64,000 nucleotides of DNA from CAVRXZ01 sp963773035 (lineage in GTDB: Bacteria > Acidobacteriota > Vicinamibacteria > Vicinamibacterales > CAVVIG01): positions 644,300-708,299 of the forward strand of contig CAVYZX010000004.1 in NCBI GenBank assembly GCA_963773035.1. The letters run 5' to 3'. This document shows, piece after piece, positions 27,155-37,026 of this stretch. The position numbers and the translations under genes were made by a program. The notes under the pieces were generated by a model. It did not search any database. It had not been told where the DNA came from and saw only the letters and a list, made by a program, of their open reading frames with translations. Positions within the stretch are counted from its first letter, which is position 1. Each line of letters opens with the position of its first letter.

Positions 27155-28943
27155 TTAGTTGACCTGTAGCATCTGCGAGGAGCCGAAGCCCTCGTATGCC
27201 GCGCTGCTGCCGCTGCGACGTACCCACACTTGGAACGTGTGGAGGCCACGGTGCAGCGGGCCGGGAACCCACGCGAATGAGTTGTCCCAACTGTATTCCT
27301 GCACGATCGTCCAGGCCTGTGTGGACAGGCTGTACTTGAGGAACCTGTACTCCAGAAAACCCGGACCTCCCGAGGCGCGCGCGACGACATTCAACGGCGT
27401 TCCGACTGTTGTGGCAGTGCCCACGTTGATCGTGACGCTCTGAACGGTCGGTGTCGGGTTTCCGACCGTGAACATCCCCGTCGCTGCCCAGGCCTCGTAT
27501 GGCGCAGTTGACGAGGGTCGGCGGACCCAGGCCTGCACGGTGTAGTCGCCTTGGTCACCCAGGCTGGGCGTCCAGGTGAAGGTGTTGCTCGGCCCGTACG
27601 GCCTCACAAGTGACCACGAATCGCGCGCCTGGCTGTAAAGCAAGAAGGAATACTGCAAGGCGCCCGGTCCGCCACTCGCATCGACCGTGAAAGTGACGGG
27701 CGCTTCGGTGCCGAATGGGGCTGCCTTGTCCGAGGTTACCGCGCGAACCACGGGCACGCCGTTGCCGATTTGAAAGACGTCCGTGGCTTTGAATGCATCG
27801 TAAGGCGCAGTCGAACCCTGGCGCCGCACCCAAACCTGCAACGAGTAGTTCCCCGCTGCCGAAGGCGTCCACATGTACGACGAAGAAGGACCCCAGGGTC
27901 GAACCGTCCACGTGTTGCTCGACTGGGAGAAACAGATAGAACGAATACTCGAGCGGTCCAGGTCCTGCCGCCACGGCGTTCCATGTGATGGGGTCGCCGG
28001 TGCCGGCCGGGAACGACTTGTTCGCTGTGAGCGATCCAATCGAAACCGGTGCATCGCGCACCTCAAAGTTGCCCGTGCTTCGGTAGGACTCGAAGCTCGC
28101 GGACGATCCTGCGCCTCGGACCCAGACCTGCAGCACATGCTGACCGATATCGGTCGTGCCAGGGGTCCATGAATACGTATTCGACGTGCTGTAGTCCTTT
28201 CCGAGCACCCACTGCGACGTGCTGGCGTCATAACGCCAGAACTGATACTGAAGTGGCGGCGGCCCGCCGGTCGCCCGGGCGGTCCACGTGATGGTGGTCG
28301 CCTGACTGGGTGGCAGTGCTACATCCGCTTCGAGCGATCCGATCGTGATCGGATGATTGATCACGTTGAAGAAGCCGGTTGACCGCACGGCCTCGAAGTT
28401 CTCGGTGGAGCCAGCCTTGCGCGCCCAGACTTGGACGGCGTACGTGCCTTCCGCTCCTGGCGTCCAGGTGAAGCTGTTCGATGAACTGTAGTCCTGACCG
28501 ACCGACCACGCACCGGTCGCCTGCGAGTATCGCCAGAACTTGAATTCGAGTTGGGCGCCTGGCCCGGCAAGGGCCGTCCAGGTGATCGCCTTGCCCGTGG
28601 GCGTCGGCGCCACCATGTCGGTCGTGAGAGCGGTCAGCCCGACGATGTTTACGCTGATTTCCGTAGATGGCGGACTCACGGCGCCGGCGGTGTTGATGGC
28701 CCGGACAACGAAGTAGTATTTCTGACCGTCCTCGACGCCACGGATTTGCCAGTCCAATCGATTGCCGACATCGACCGTGGTCGTGTACGCACCCGACACG
28801 GTGCCGTACGAGACGCGGTATCCCGCGATGTTGGTCTCAGGATTCCGATCCCAGGCAATTGTTACAACCCCCGCTGAGGCTACCTCCGGCAACAGGAGGA
28901 CAGCCGCAAACGCTGTGACGCGGACAAAGGCTCGTCGAAGCAC
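27155..28943 (-). CDS. Exported fibronectin-III protein with five tandem Trp/Tyr-rich repeats (frameshifted)
   Basis: The start is a GTG at 28943 with GAAGGA five bases upstream, followed by a signal peptide (VTAFAAVLLLPEVASA). Residues about 25-120 are an FnIII domain (TIAWDRNPETNIAGYRVSYG, KYYFVVRAINTAG). Then come about five copies of a module of about 90 residues. Each has a GPGxLEYxFxxYS-type strand, a central Trp, a TWTPG turn, a VQVWxRxxGS strand and an AYE/FE helix. Two frames must be joined near 27930, where FYLF continues as SQSSNTWTV; one extra T in a TTT run explains it, and the span is 3n+1. Likely a surface or adhesion protein. The frameshift may be a sequencing error. Confidence 0.7.
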
Positions 28944-29375
28944 AATGGTCCTTCGCCCGAGCGTGTGGCAACGACGGCGCCACCTCGGCCAGAGCGGGCG
29001 GACCAACCCTAACTTATTGAGCTGCCTTGGAACGTTGCCGTTCGCGGTCACCGATTCCGTGTCGGGCGACCTACAAATCTGGTAAGTAACCTTCGAAAAA
29101 AGCATGTCGGCGGTTTGCCTATCCAAAAGGCCTGGGCATACCGAAGACCGACTCTAGCAGCTTGCTGATGGCCGCCGGAATTGTATTGGTCAAAACCTCG
29201 CCAGGTTCCCTTCCACGAGCTAACGGACAAGCTATCAGACGAGCTTCATGATTTGCGCGTCAATTCACATCCAACGAATCTGCAGTCGAGTATCACGAAA
29301 CTGCACAGACGTAAGACGAAATCGAGCGCTGCGCAACCTATATTGATGGCGTAATCGTTGCGTAGGTCCTCCTTT
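28944..29375. other. Divergent intergenic region, comparatively AT-rich
   Basis: About 430 bases between two exported-protein genes transcribed outward. No conserved coding sequence is visible. A weak -10-like TATATT lies about 30 bases before the ATG at 29376 without a good -35. The minus strand contains GGCAAACC near 29112-29119, reminiscent of one small piece of the c-di-GMP-I riboswitch, but the rest of that motif is absent. Confidence 0.4.
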
Positions 29376-30419
29376 ATGAGGCTCGCCGCTCGTGCGCTTG
29401 GCGTCGTGGTCGCTGCCGCGCTTTCTTCTGTTTGGCTGCTCGCAACGAGCACACTTGGCGGACCACTCTCAGTACCGCTGCCGCTGTTTCCGCCCGACAA
29501 CTGGTGGAATGCCGACATTTCGACCGCGCCCGTCGATTCGGCTTCAGCAAGTTTCATTGCGTTCATCAACAACGGATCGACGCGCCGGATGCACCCGGAC
29601 TTCGGCGGCGATGCGGGACCGGTCCAGATCTATGGCTTCCCGTACATCGTCGTCGACAGCGCGGTTCCGCTACGCGCGGTGCAGTTCCAGTACGACAGGG
29701 AAAGCGACGGCGTCAATCATGCGACGCGAACGAGCTTTCCGTTTTACCCGATTCCCGACGAGGCGATCACACAGGCGCATTGGATTGAAAGCGGCGAGCC
29801 TGGCAACGTCGACCTGCGGAGCAGCTCGGACCGGCACATGCTCATTGTCGATAAGGATCGGCGATATCTATTCGAGCTCTACAACGTCTTCTTCGATGGC
29901 GCGCAGTGGCGCGCGGGCTCGGGCGCATTCTTCGATCTGAGTACAAACAACCGCCGGCCGGACACGTGGACCTCAGCCGACGCGGCCGGCCTGGCGATCC
30001 TGCCGGGCCTGATTCGGTACGACGAGGTGTTCGGCGCCGGCGAAATTCAACATGCGTTTCGAGTGACGGTGCGGGCGACGAACGGCTACGTCTATCCCGC
30101 ATCTCACCAGGCGGGCTCCACGCCTGGCGCACTTCCAATGGGCGCCAGGCTTCGACTGAAGGCCAGCCGGGACATCTCGGGATTCAGGCCTGAGGTTCAG
30201 AAGATCTTCAGAGCGATGAAGACGTACGGCCTGATTGTCGCCGACAACGGAACCGACCTGTATGTCAGCGGAACCTACGACACACGCTGGGACAACGGCG
30301 TGCTCAATCCCGCCTTCTCTGCGCTGACCGCGAACGACTTCGAGGTCGTGCAACGCGGAATCATCCCGGCGCCCGCTATTCCTCCGTCCGCTCCCACCAA
30401 CGTCCGCTTCGTTCCCTGA
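29376..30419 (+). CDS. Secreted hypothetical protein with truncated FnIII-like tail
   Basis: 347 aa from the ATG at 29376 (an in-frame TTG at 29358 is the alternative; neither has a convincing Shine-Dalgarno). Signal peptide about 1-30 (LGVVVAAALSSVWLLATS). The mature protein opens with LFPPDNWWNADISTAPVD, followed by MHPDFGGDAG and a beta-rich domain containing HMLIVDKDRRYLFELYN, PDTWTSADAAGLAILPGLI and HAFRVTVRATNGYVYPASH. This NWWN-headed family occurs in many environmental bacteria with no known activity; I do not recognise catalytic residues. The last residues (PPSAPTNVRFVP) look like the first strand of an FnIII domain that then stops. Confidence 0.6.
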   Translation: MRLAARALGVVVAAALSSVWLLATSTLGGPLSVPLPLFPPDNWWNADISTAPVDSASASFIAFINNGSTRRMHPDFGGDAGPVQIYGFPYIVVDSAVPLRAVQFQYDRESDGVNHATRTSFPFYPIPDEAITQAHWIESGEPGNVDLRSSSDRHMLIVDKDRRYLFELYNVFFDGAQWRAGSGAFFDLSTNNRRPDTWTSADAAGLAILPGLIRYDEVFGAGEIQHAFRVTVRATNGYVYPASHQAGSTPGALPMGARLRLKASRDISGFRPEVQKIFRAMKTYGLIVADNGTDLYVSGTYDTRWDNGVLNPAFSALTANDFEVVQRGIIPAPAIPPSAPTNVRFVP

Positions 30420-30440
30420 TTGCACCACATCCGTGCAATC
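30418..30440. terminator. Small hairpin overlapping the stop of the 29376 gene
   Basis: GATTGCAC and GTGCAATC form a perfect eight-base stem with a seven-base loop. The left arm overlaps the TGA stop codon. It lies between convergent genes and could serve as a bidirectional transcription end. No T-tract. Confidence 0.35.
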
Positions 30441-30472
30441 GAACCGTGTCGCAACTGGCGCTTGAGGCTAGG

Positions 30473-31112
30473 TCATCCCAGAGTACTCCGATATTGGCCG
30501 TAGAGCATCTCGCCGTCGCGATTGAAATCCTGCCGCGGCCCGATGCCGAACTCGTCCCCGGTGAATCCGTTCGGATACCACCGCATCGTGAACGCCGCAT
30601 TGAACCTCTTATTGAAGGTGACTCCGATCGGCTTGAACTTGAGACCAAACTTATCGAATGTGTTGAAGCCCGAGCCGAAACAGGACGTCGTAAGACAATC
30701 CGACGAGGCCATGGTGGAGCATGACCTTTCCACCGGGCGATGTGTGCGAGCGGATCTCGAGCATTGGCTCAAAGGCGACCATCCATGTTTTGAACCAGTC
30801 GAAGTTGGTGCCTTCGTCGGAATCGTAGCCGTCGAAAAGAACGGAGTCGTATCGAATGAGATCCACGTCCTTCTCTCACGCCGGGGCTTGAGCTGGCCAG
30901 TAAAGCCGGTAGTCGAATTCGACGGCACTCCCACGTCTTCAATTTGTTGCTTTCCAGGTCGTGGATCGTATTCGCAGTGCAACGGAAAGCCGATCATCTG
31001 TGGCCCGCTCATCGTCCAGATGCAATCCGAGATGCTGGCATGCGCTGTGCTCGGGAACGCCAGCACGGCAAGCAAGCGCGACAGCCGGGGTCCCCGGATA
31101 CCTGCGCGACAT
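30473..31112 (-). pseudogene. Secreted hypothetical protein with three small frameshifts
   Basis: A GAGGAGG site precedes the ATG at 31110-31112 (MSRRYPGTPA). The signal peptide (LLAVLAFPSTAHA) is in the next frame. The mature part continues to GFTGQLKPRRE, moves frame to KDVDLIRYDSVLFDGYDSDE through GLVGLSYDVLF, and returns to GSGFNTFDKFGLKFKPIGV until the stop at 30473. Inferred changes are one extra base near 31080, two (AG) near 30870 and one T near 30677. The span of 640 bases equals 212 codons plus four bases, matching exactly. Restored, it is about 211 aa with a beta-rich C-terminus. Family unknown. Because sequence between the shifts is well conserved in character, sequencing error is as likely as decay. 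Confidence 0.55.
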
Positions 31113-31135
31113 ACGGCCTCCTCGGTCGAAAGCGG

Positions 31136-33050
31136 CTAGTTTACTGGGGGGATGGAATCGAAGAGCGCCCGCGACGCCACGTTCCGCCGAAGTTCGGCTG
31201 CGTCCTTTCGAACGCGCAGCGACTTCCGTTCGCCCGGCGCCGGCTTATAGAGCAGAAGCTCTTCATTACTAGTACCAATAACGAACGCCGGCTGATTTTC
31301 GAACAACACGACTTCGCGGAGGTCCCAGATGATCGGTCGTGGGACCGCTTCCAGAGCGATCACCACGAATGCCACGATCAGCGCCGCCCACTTCAAGGTT
31401 CGTACGCGGGACGGATCGGAGGCGCGTTTCTCCAACCGCGGAAACCAAAGCCAGGCCGAAAGCCCCAATATGAAGCTGAGGATCGCCGACCACAGCGCGT
31501 GCGTGCGGTGAACAGGGCCGACCCGCTGGTCCGAGAATGGAGAGGTCCAGCAGATCCGGACGCTGGTCGAGACCGAGGGCCGTCAACGCGTAGTAGACGC
31601 CGTAGAACGACCATGTGAGCGCGGCAAGCCCAGCAACGCCGAGACACACGACTAAACCGGCCAACGTGGCCGAGTCGAGCCGTTCCGACAGACTGGACCA
31701 TCGCCTACGAATGAGGCCGATACGCGGCCAGATCAACGCTCGAAGTCCCACCAGCAGTGCGACGACAGCTCCGAACCCGGTCCAAACGATCACGAACGGA
31801 AAGAGGGCACGATCGCCGACCCTGAAGTAGTCTGGTGCACCGGCGGCAAAGACTGGATCCACTCGAAGCAATCTCTCGAAGGCTCTCGACGCCAACAGTC
31901 CGAGCACTTCAGTGACCGCGAGCGCACCCACGACCACCATGACAGCCTGAGAAAGCCTTCTGAGTATGGACGTATCGCGCTTTTGTTCCCTCGCTTTCTC
32001 TTCTCCCGTCAGGGCCGCGTAGAACTCGCCAGCCGTCGCAAAGCGGCCTCCGGATCCGCATCGATGGCACGCTCGACGATGGCGACGAATGATGGGTGGA
32101 GATCGGGTCTGCTCGTCCCTCAGCTGGCGTCGCTCACCTTTGGCGTGCGCGTCGGCCAGGCTGTCGAGCGAGCTCCCGGTCACGGGATAGCTTCCAGTGA
32201 CCAGGTAGTAAAGCAGCACGCCAACGGCATAGATGTCGGTTGAGACGGTGGCGGCGCCGCCCTTGAAGATTTCCGGCGCAAGGTAGAGCGGCGTGCCCCG
32301 TATTCGGCCTACCGACGCCCGTCCCATGAACTCGCCGGCACCGAAGTCCATCAGGATGATGCGCCCTCCGTCCGCGGCACGCATCACGTTCTGTGCCTTC
32401 ACATCGCGGTGCACCATGCTTGCCTGGTGGACAGCGGCGAGGGCGAGACACACTTCCTGCCCGATGTGAGACGCCTCGCCGGCACTCAACCGTCCGTTGG
32501 CAACGAGGGCCGAGAGCGTGTCGCCCTCGATGAGATCCATCCAGAAACCGACGCGCCCGTCATGCTTGTCGGCTCCGTGGACGGACACCACATTCGGATG
32601 CCGCACGCGCGCAAGCCGGCGCGCCTCGTGCAAGATGCGGGAGGAGAAATCGCTCTCAGTGATATCCGGCTTGAGGAGCTTCAGCGCAACCGGATGATCC
32701 AGCCAGGTGTCGTGTGCGTGGAAGACCTCGCCAAACGCCCCCTCGCCGATCTTCCGGCGAAGGACCAGATGGCCCCATCGTCCGACCACCGCCTGAGCCC
32801 CCGCGTAGCCCACTGGTGCAACGCCGATGTGCACGTCCGGATCGAATGCCGGACCGGCCCTGGTAACCTCGAGTGGATCGTCGGACGCGGAACGGTGCTG
32901 TTCCGCAACGTCAGCGATGATGCGGAGGTGCTGCAGGAACCGCCGACGCGGGTCGTCGGTCGGGAGGCCTTCGAGACGGCCCCAGTCGATCGAGTCGCCG
33001 TCGGCTACGGATTCTGCAAGCTTGTCGAGGGGATCGGGATCCTCTTCCAT
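31136..33050 (-). CDS. Membrane Ser/Thr protein kinase (three small frameshifts)
   Basis: A kinase domain of about 260 residues begins near residue 95: IGEGAFGEVFHAHD, VALKLLKPD (catalytic Lys), MVHRDVKAQNVM (HRD), LMDFGAGEF (DFG) and TPLYLAPEIF (APE), so it looks active. Hydrophobic segments follow. Three places need correction. Near 32130 an extra A and near 32060 a missing C shift a stretch that otherwise reads PDLHPSFVAIVERAIDADPE. Near 31520 an extra G moves the frame to THALWSAILSFILGLSAW, which continues to the true end at 31136. The restored protein is about 637 aa with several C-terminal membrane helices. It follows an ECF sigma factor gene by 68 bases, a recurrent pairing in Acidobacteria. 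Confidence 0.75.
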
Positions 33051-33118
33051 CCCGCGATGGAGGGTACATCAGCTGAAGCTCAACTGGACAGTGTGAAATT
33101 GTTAGTGCTTTAAACCCC

Positions 33119-33727
33119 TCAATTCTCGTCCATCGCCTTGACCAGATTCTTCACCGCCCGGGCGACGGCCATCCGTGCCGCGGCCGCCGTCGGCTTGCCC
33201 AACGCGAGCGCGACTTCCTCGTAGCTTTGCTGCAGTTCGAGGCGAGCAATGACAGCTTCCCGCTCGGCGGGCTGCAGCCGCGCGAGAGCGGCCTCGTACC
33301 GCTCCAGCCGCTCCTTGCCAATAGCGTGTTCGAGCGGAGTGGGTGCCGTATCCTCATGACTTTCGTGGAGTTCTTCCGCGACGGGCCTGGCCCGGACCTT
33401 CCGGATCTCATCGCGTATGTGGTTGGCGATCGCTTGCCGAAGGTAGGCCTGCAACGCACCAGGATGGCGGGCTTCGAAGTGCTTGAGATGCGGGAGAGCC
33501 CGGATCACGGCGTTCTGGACGAGGTCGTGCGTATCGGCCAGGCTGCGGGCCCAGTTGGGCAGCCGTCCGCGTGCCCAGCGCCTGAGTGGAGGAAGTGAGC
33601 GCTCGACCAGCAGGTTGACTGCCCCCTCGTCGCCGCTTTTGAAACGATCGAGCAGATCAATGGTGCTGGTCAACTCGCCGGACTCCTCGATATCTGAGGC
33701 GTTGGGGCCGTCTTGGCTGGAGGTCAT
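33119..33727 (-). CDS. ECF-subfamily RNA polymerase sigma factor
   Basis: 202 aa from the ATG at 33727 (AAGGGA upstream; an in-frame start at 33772 is less likely). Region 2 is recognisable in RWARGRLPNWARSLADTHDL then VQNAVIRALPHLKHFE, and region 4 in RLQPAEREAVIARLELQQSY then EEVALALGKPTAAAARMAVA. It belongs to the ECF type that is genetically linked to Ser/Thr kinases rather than to an anti-sigma factor. The kinase gene at 33050 lies directly downstream in the same direction. Probable role: activating a small regulon when the kinase signals; phosphorylation of the sigma factor by the kinase is inference. Confidence 0.85.
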   Translation of the reverse strand: MTSSQDGPNASDIEESGELTSTIDLLDRFKSGDEGAVNLLVERSLPPLRRWARGRLPNWARSLADTHDLVQNAVIRALPHLKHFEARHPGALQAYLRQAIANHIRDEIRKVRARPVAEELHESHEDTAPTPLEHAIGKERLERYEAALARLQPAEREAVIARLELQQSYEEVALALGKPTAAAARMAVARAVKNLVKAMDEN

Positions 33728-34009
33728 CGATTCGTTCCCTTCTACTAGTACCAAACGGATTAGCCGAATCATTTCGAACGGGTCAGCGTAAAGTCAAGCC
33801 AATCCTGGGTTTGGGAGTGACTTAACCGGAGGCCTCACTCCAGAGAATCGGGCATCATCCGAACCATCGCGGCTGAACGGCTTAAGGCACGAGAGCGACT
33901 CACGGAGGATGTCCTGCGGCCAAGCGCGACGACGGGGTGGTGATCGAGCCGGCGTCGCCGAACGGAACGAAGCCGATCACAAATTCCGGCACTTCGCTGC
34001 CAGAACCGG

Positions 34010-34441
34010 GAGCCCCGGGCCGTACGTGACAATCGCCACTGGCGCATTGGAGCCCGGCCGCTCCTCGTCGAGCTTGAACGAACTTCCAGCAGCCAGCTGC
34101 ACACCCAAGGTCGAAAAGTAGTTCGAGGAGACGATCTCGGCGAAGGAACGCGTGGTGGGCTCCCCTTTCACCAATTCCGACAGAGCGGTCGTATGGGCCA
34201 TCACACTCTCGAAAATGGCACCGCGATCCCGCAGGTCGACGTAGAGCGGGTACGAGAAGTCTGTACGAATCCGGTCGCTGCCGGTCGTGACTGAACACTT
34301 CAACGAGCGTTTCGATCCGACCGGGTCGAGGCTGCAGCAACACCGTGTTCACAGTGAGAACACTGCGGTGTTGGCGGCGATCGGCAAGGCGAGAATCAGC
34401 GCCGCCGTCACCGTGAACCCGGGGACCGCCCTAAGAGACGA
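34010..34441 (-). pseudogene. Remnant of a MacB-like ABC permease (N-terminal fragment)
   Basis: The minus strand holds pieces of an acidobacterial duplicated permease in three frames: LRAVPGFTVTAALILALPIA (start helix), NTVLLQPRPGRIETLVEVFS, and YPLYVDLRDRGAIFESVMAH followed by VSSNYFSTLGVQLAAGSSF and EERPGSNAPVAIVTYG. Sequence resembling the family stops near 34010. The two permease blocks are missing, as is a proper start codon. A decayed, truncated third copy of the permease family seen intact at 22473 and 49837. The flanking 33773-34009 and 34442-34579 hold nothing else I can identify. Confidence 0.7.
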
Positions 34442-34579
34442 AAGCCATGGCGGAAGTCCCGAAATATTTGCAAGAGCATACGCACAGTGTACGCCTCCGA
34501 TCGATGGAGTTCGGGGACAAAACACTCGCGACCTGTATGTCTGGCTTATACTCACGCGAACGAGCTCAGGGAGGATGGC

Positions 34580-35634
34580 ATGCGCGGTCTCAATGCGGTT
34601 CACGACTGGCTGTGGTCATCAGCCTGTCGTTCGGCGTATCGCAGGCGTTGGCTCATCACAGCTTCGCGCCTCACTTCGATGCCAGCAAACCGGTGAGCAT
34701 CTCCGGGACCGTCAAGGAGTTCGAGGCGAGGAACCCGCACAGTTACCTCCACATCGCAGCGGTCGACGAGAACGGGCAGACGAAGGAATACGTCTGCGAA
34801 TCGCACGGCGTCACCCAGTTGACGCGCAACGGGGTCACGCCAGACCTGCTCAAGACCGGGACCTCGGTTCGAGTCACCGGCTCCCTGTCGCGGCACAGCC
34901 CCTACATGTGCTTCTTCGACAACGTCGAGCTCCCGGACGGGCGGGTGCTGAATGTCAACGGTCCGAGAGGCGGGCCGACGGCGCGCGTGGCGCCACAAGC
35001 GGAGCGCAAGGACATCTTCGGCACCTGGCTGCTCGCACCGATACCGAACCGAAGCACGAGCGGTCCGCAGCCGATGATGCAACTGCTGACACCGGCCGGC
35101 GAGAACGCGGTGGCTGCCTACGACCCGTTCCGCGACGATCCCACATTCCGTTGCGATCCTGTCGCGATTCGCCGTGTCTGGGGTGCACCGGGGACGCCGC
35201 TCGAGATCGTCCGAGACGGCCAGGACGTCGTGCTGCATCACGAGTGGATGGACGTCCGTCGGGTCGTTCACATGAATATGAAAACGCACCCGAAGGACGC
35301 TCCGCGGGGCTCCCTCGGGCACTCGATCGGTCACTACGAAGGCGACACGCTGGTGATCGAAACCGCGAACTATTCAAAGGGCGTCCTGAACCAGTACGTC
35401 GAGCAACCGGGCCAGCCAACCAAGGGACTCCTCCACTCCGCGGCGCTCACGTCCGTCGAGCGCTTGCATCTCGACGCGACGCGCCAGCGTCTGGTGGTCG
35501 AGATCGATCTGACCGACCCTGAATACTTCAAGCAGCCGTTTCCGCGCGGGACGCTGGAGTACGCGCCGTCCGAGCTGAAGATCGAGCCGTTCAACTGCTC
35601 GCCCGAGGGTGTGACCGGCACCCTGAGAAAATGA
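34580..35634 (+). CDS. DUF6152-family exported protein (probable frameshift near N-terminus)
   Basis: The conserved part starts ALAHHSFAPHFDASKPVSIS, then GTVKEFEARNPHSYLHI, the DUF6152 signature, and continues through a long C-terminal region (DIFGTWLLAP, HEWMDVRRVVHMNM, HSIGHYEGDTLVIETANYSK) common to acidobacterial two-part proteins. The natural start is probably the ATG at 34580 after GGGAGG, coding MRGLNAVHDW. The signal helix (LAVVISLSFGVSQALA) lies one frame away, implying one missing base near 34605. Without correction the long frame would start upstream at 34447 and lack a signal peptide. Restored length about 351 aa. Function unknown. Confidence 0.7.
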
Positions 35635-35692
35635 CCATGTCAAGAGTCATCTCGAGCGAACCTGGACGCCTAAAATAACGTCATTCAGCACG

Positions 35693-36292
35693 ATGACGTA
35701 CGTCGACTCAGCAGTATTGGACTTCACCGAGTGGATGTGCCGCCGGTTCCAGATGTTGACCGGCCGGACGAACGTATGGCTCGCCTTTCAACTCACCAAC
35801 CTGAGCATCGTCGTCTACTTCACCTGGGTCGCGACCCTCTATTTTGCGAGCAGCGACCTGGTCCTACGCGTCTTCGTCGCAGCGTTCTGCGGGGGCGTCT
35901 TCTTCGTCCTGACGCGGACCATCTTCAAGGTGTCGATCGAGGCCTCGGAAGCCGCAGCCTATCGACGGGTCGCGAAGGGCCTCAGAAATCCGCGCCGGAT
36001 ACGCGACGCCCAATTGCGCATCGCATTTCTCACGTTATCCGTCGTGCTTTCGTATCCTCTCTGGTTCGCCTACATCGTCCTGCGTCAGCGCTTCATTCTC
36101 CTGACCGCTGCGCTCATCATCCTGACGACGGTCGTTCTGTACGTCCTTGCCTGCGACCCGCTGCCACCGTGTGTGGGGAAGGTGAGAGAGTGGATTCGCG
36201 GGATGGTGCCCGCGCGGATTGCATCGGCCGCTAACCCGCCTGACGCGCTGTCGCGGGCTCCTCATCAGACGACTGCCGCCAAAGCCGCATAG
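35693..36292 (+). CDS. Integral membrane protein of unknown function
   Basis: 199 aa with four hydrophobic helices in two pairs: VWLAFQLTNLSIVVYFTWVA and VLRVFVAAFCGGVFFVLTRT, then LRIAFLTLSVVLSYPLWFAY and FILLTAALIILTTVVLYVLA. A basic cytosolic loop containing RRVAKGLRNPRRIRDAQ separates the pairs. The C-terminal 40 residues are hydrophilic. Its 3' end overlaps the convergent CDP-alcohol phosphotransferase gene by 62 bases. No family recognised. Confidence 0.6.
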   Translation: MTYVDSAVLDFTEWMCRRFQMLTGRTNVWLAFQLTNLSIVVYFTWVATLYFASSDLVLRVFVAAFCGGVFFVLTRTIFKVSIEASEAAAYRRVAKGLRNPRRIRDAQLRIAFLTLSVVLSYPLWFAYIVLRQRFILLTAALIILTTVVLYVLACDPLPPCVGKVREWIRGMVPARIASAANPPDALSRAPHQTTAAKAA

Positions 36293-36983
36293 TGTCCACC
36301 AGAAACGAGTAGCACAGGGCAGCCAAAGCAAAGGCTGCGATTGTCGAGCTCAGTGGTGGCGTCATACCTGGCGCGAGCACAACGACAAGCGCGGCGGTTT
36401 GCGCCACGCAGATGATTCGTGCCCGTGAGGTGGGTGTGAGCGGCCGCTGCATCCAAGGCAACAACCAAGTTGCAGCCACAAAGCCGTAGCGCAGCAAGCC
36501 TGAGAGCACAATCCATGGACCGGCCTTGCTTTCCTGCCACGCGAGAATCGCCAGCGTCTGGATGAGCAGCGCGTCGACCTCCACATCGAATCTGGCGCCG
36601 AACGCGCTGGCCATCATCGTGCGTCGCGCCAGCCACCCATCCAGCCCGTCCATCGTCAACACAACGAGGCCCACTGCGGCTGCTGTCGCCACCGGAATGT
36701 CCGATGCGGATTCGCCGATCAGGCCCGCGAGCAACGCGCCGAACGCGGCACGGACGGTGGTGAGCTGATTCGCTGCGCCGAAGCGTGCATAGGGATGGTG
36801 TTGCCGCAGGCGGGCGAGCGCGATCGACATGATCGCGAAAAACAGGCCGCTTGCCTTGACCGGATACCAAGCGGTCAGGCGCCATTCCCGAACTGCCAAA
36901 ATCGAGATGCCCGACACTGCAACAAGTGCTGCTAGCGCGATGACTTTGGCATCGGTCGGGAGGCGGTCGCGGGGAGCGTCCAC
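36231..36983 (-). CDS. CDP-alcohol phosphatidyltransferase family protein
   Basis: 250 aa starting at a GTG (36983). The family signature DGxxARx8Gx3Dx3D is complete around residues 110-135 (DGLDGWLARR, then FGARFDVEVD), giving the di-metal site that transfers a phosphoalcohol from a CDP-alcohol to a second alcohol in the membrane. Five to six transmembrane helices are predicted (KVIALAALVAVSGISILAV, SDIPVATAAAVGLVVLTMDG, others). Divergent by 43 bases from the GT4 glycosyltransferase. With the adjacent glycosyltransferase and methyltransferase it suggests synthesis of an unusual phospholipid or glycolipid headgroup. Confidence 0.85.
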   Translation of the reverse strand: MDAPRDRLPTDAKVIALAALVAVSGISILAVREWRLTAWYPVKASGLFFAIMSIALARLRQHHPYARFGAANQLTTVRAAFGALLAGLIGESASDIPVATAAAVGLVVLTMDGLDGWLARRTMMASAFGARFDVEVDALLIQTLAILAWQESKAGPWIVLSGLLRYGFVAATWLLPWMQRPLTPTSRARIICVAQTAALVVVLAPGMTPPLSSTIAAFALAALCYSFLVDTMRLWRQSSDEEPATARQAG

Positions 36984-37026
36984 GAGCTGGATTGTATCGT
37001 TCTGTCCACTAGCCGAGAATTAGTCC

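Noticed and set aside
26149..27390. 413-codon antisense frame over the truncated receptor
   Set aside because: Arg-rich composition typical of a shadow frame, no recognisable domain, and the sense strand ends in a normal barrel terminus.
29090..29145. c-di-GMP-I (GEMM) riboswitch upstream of the FnIII protein
   Set aside because: Only the GGCAAACC piece is present on the minus strand. The GACGCAAAGCC segment and the second stem with its tetraloop receptor are not seen.
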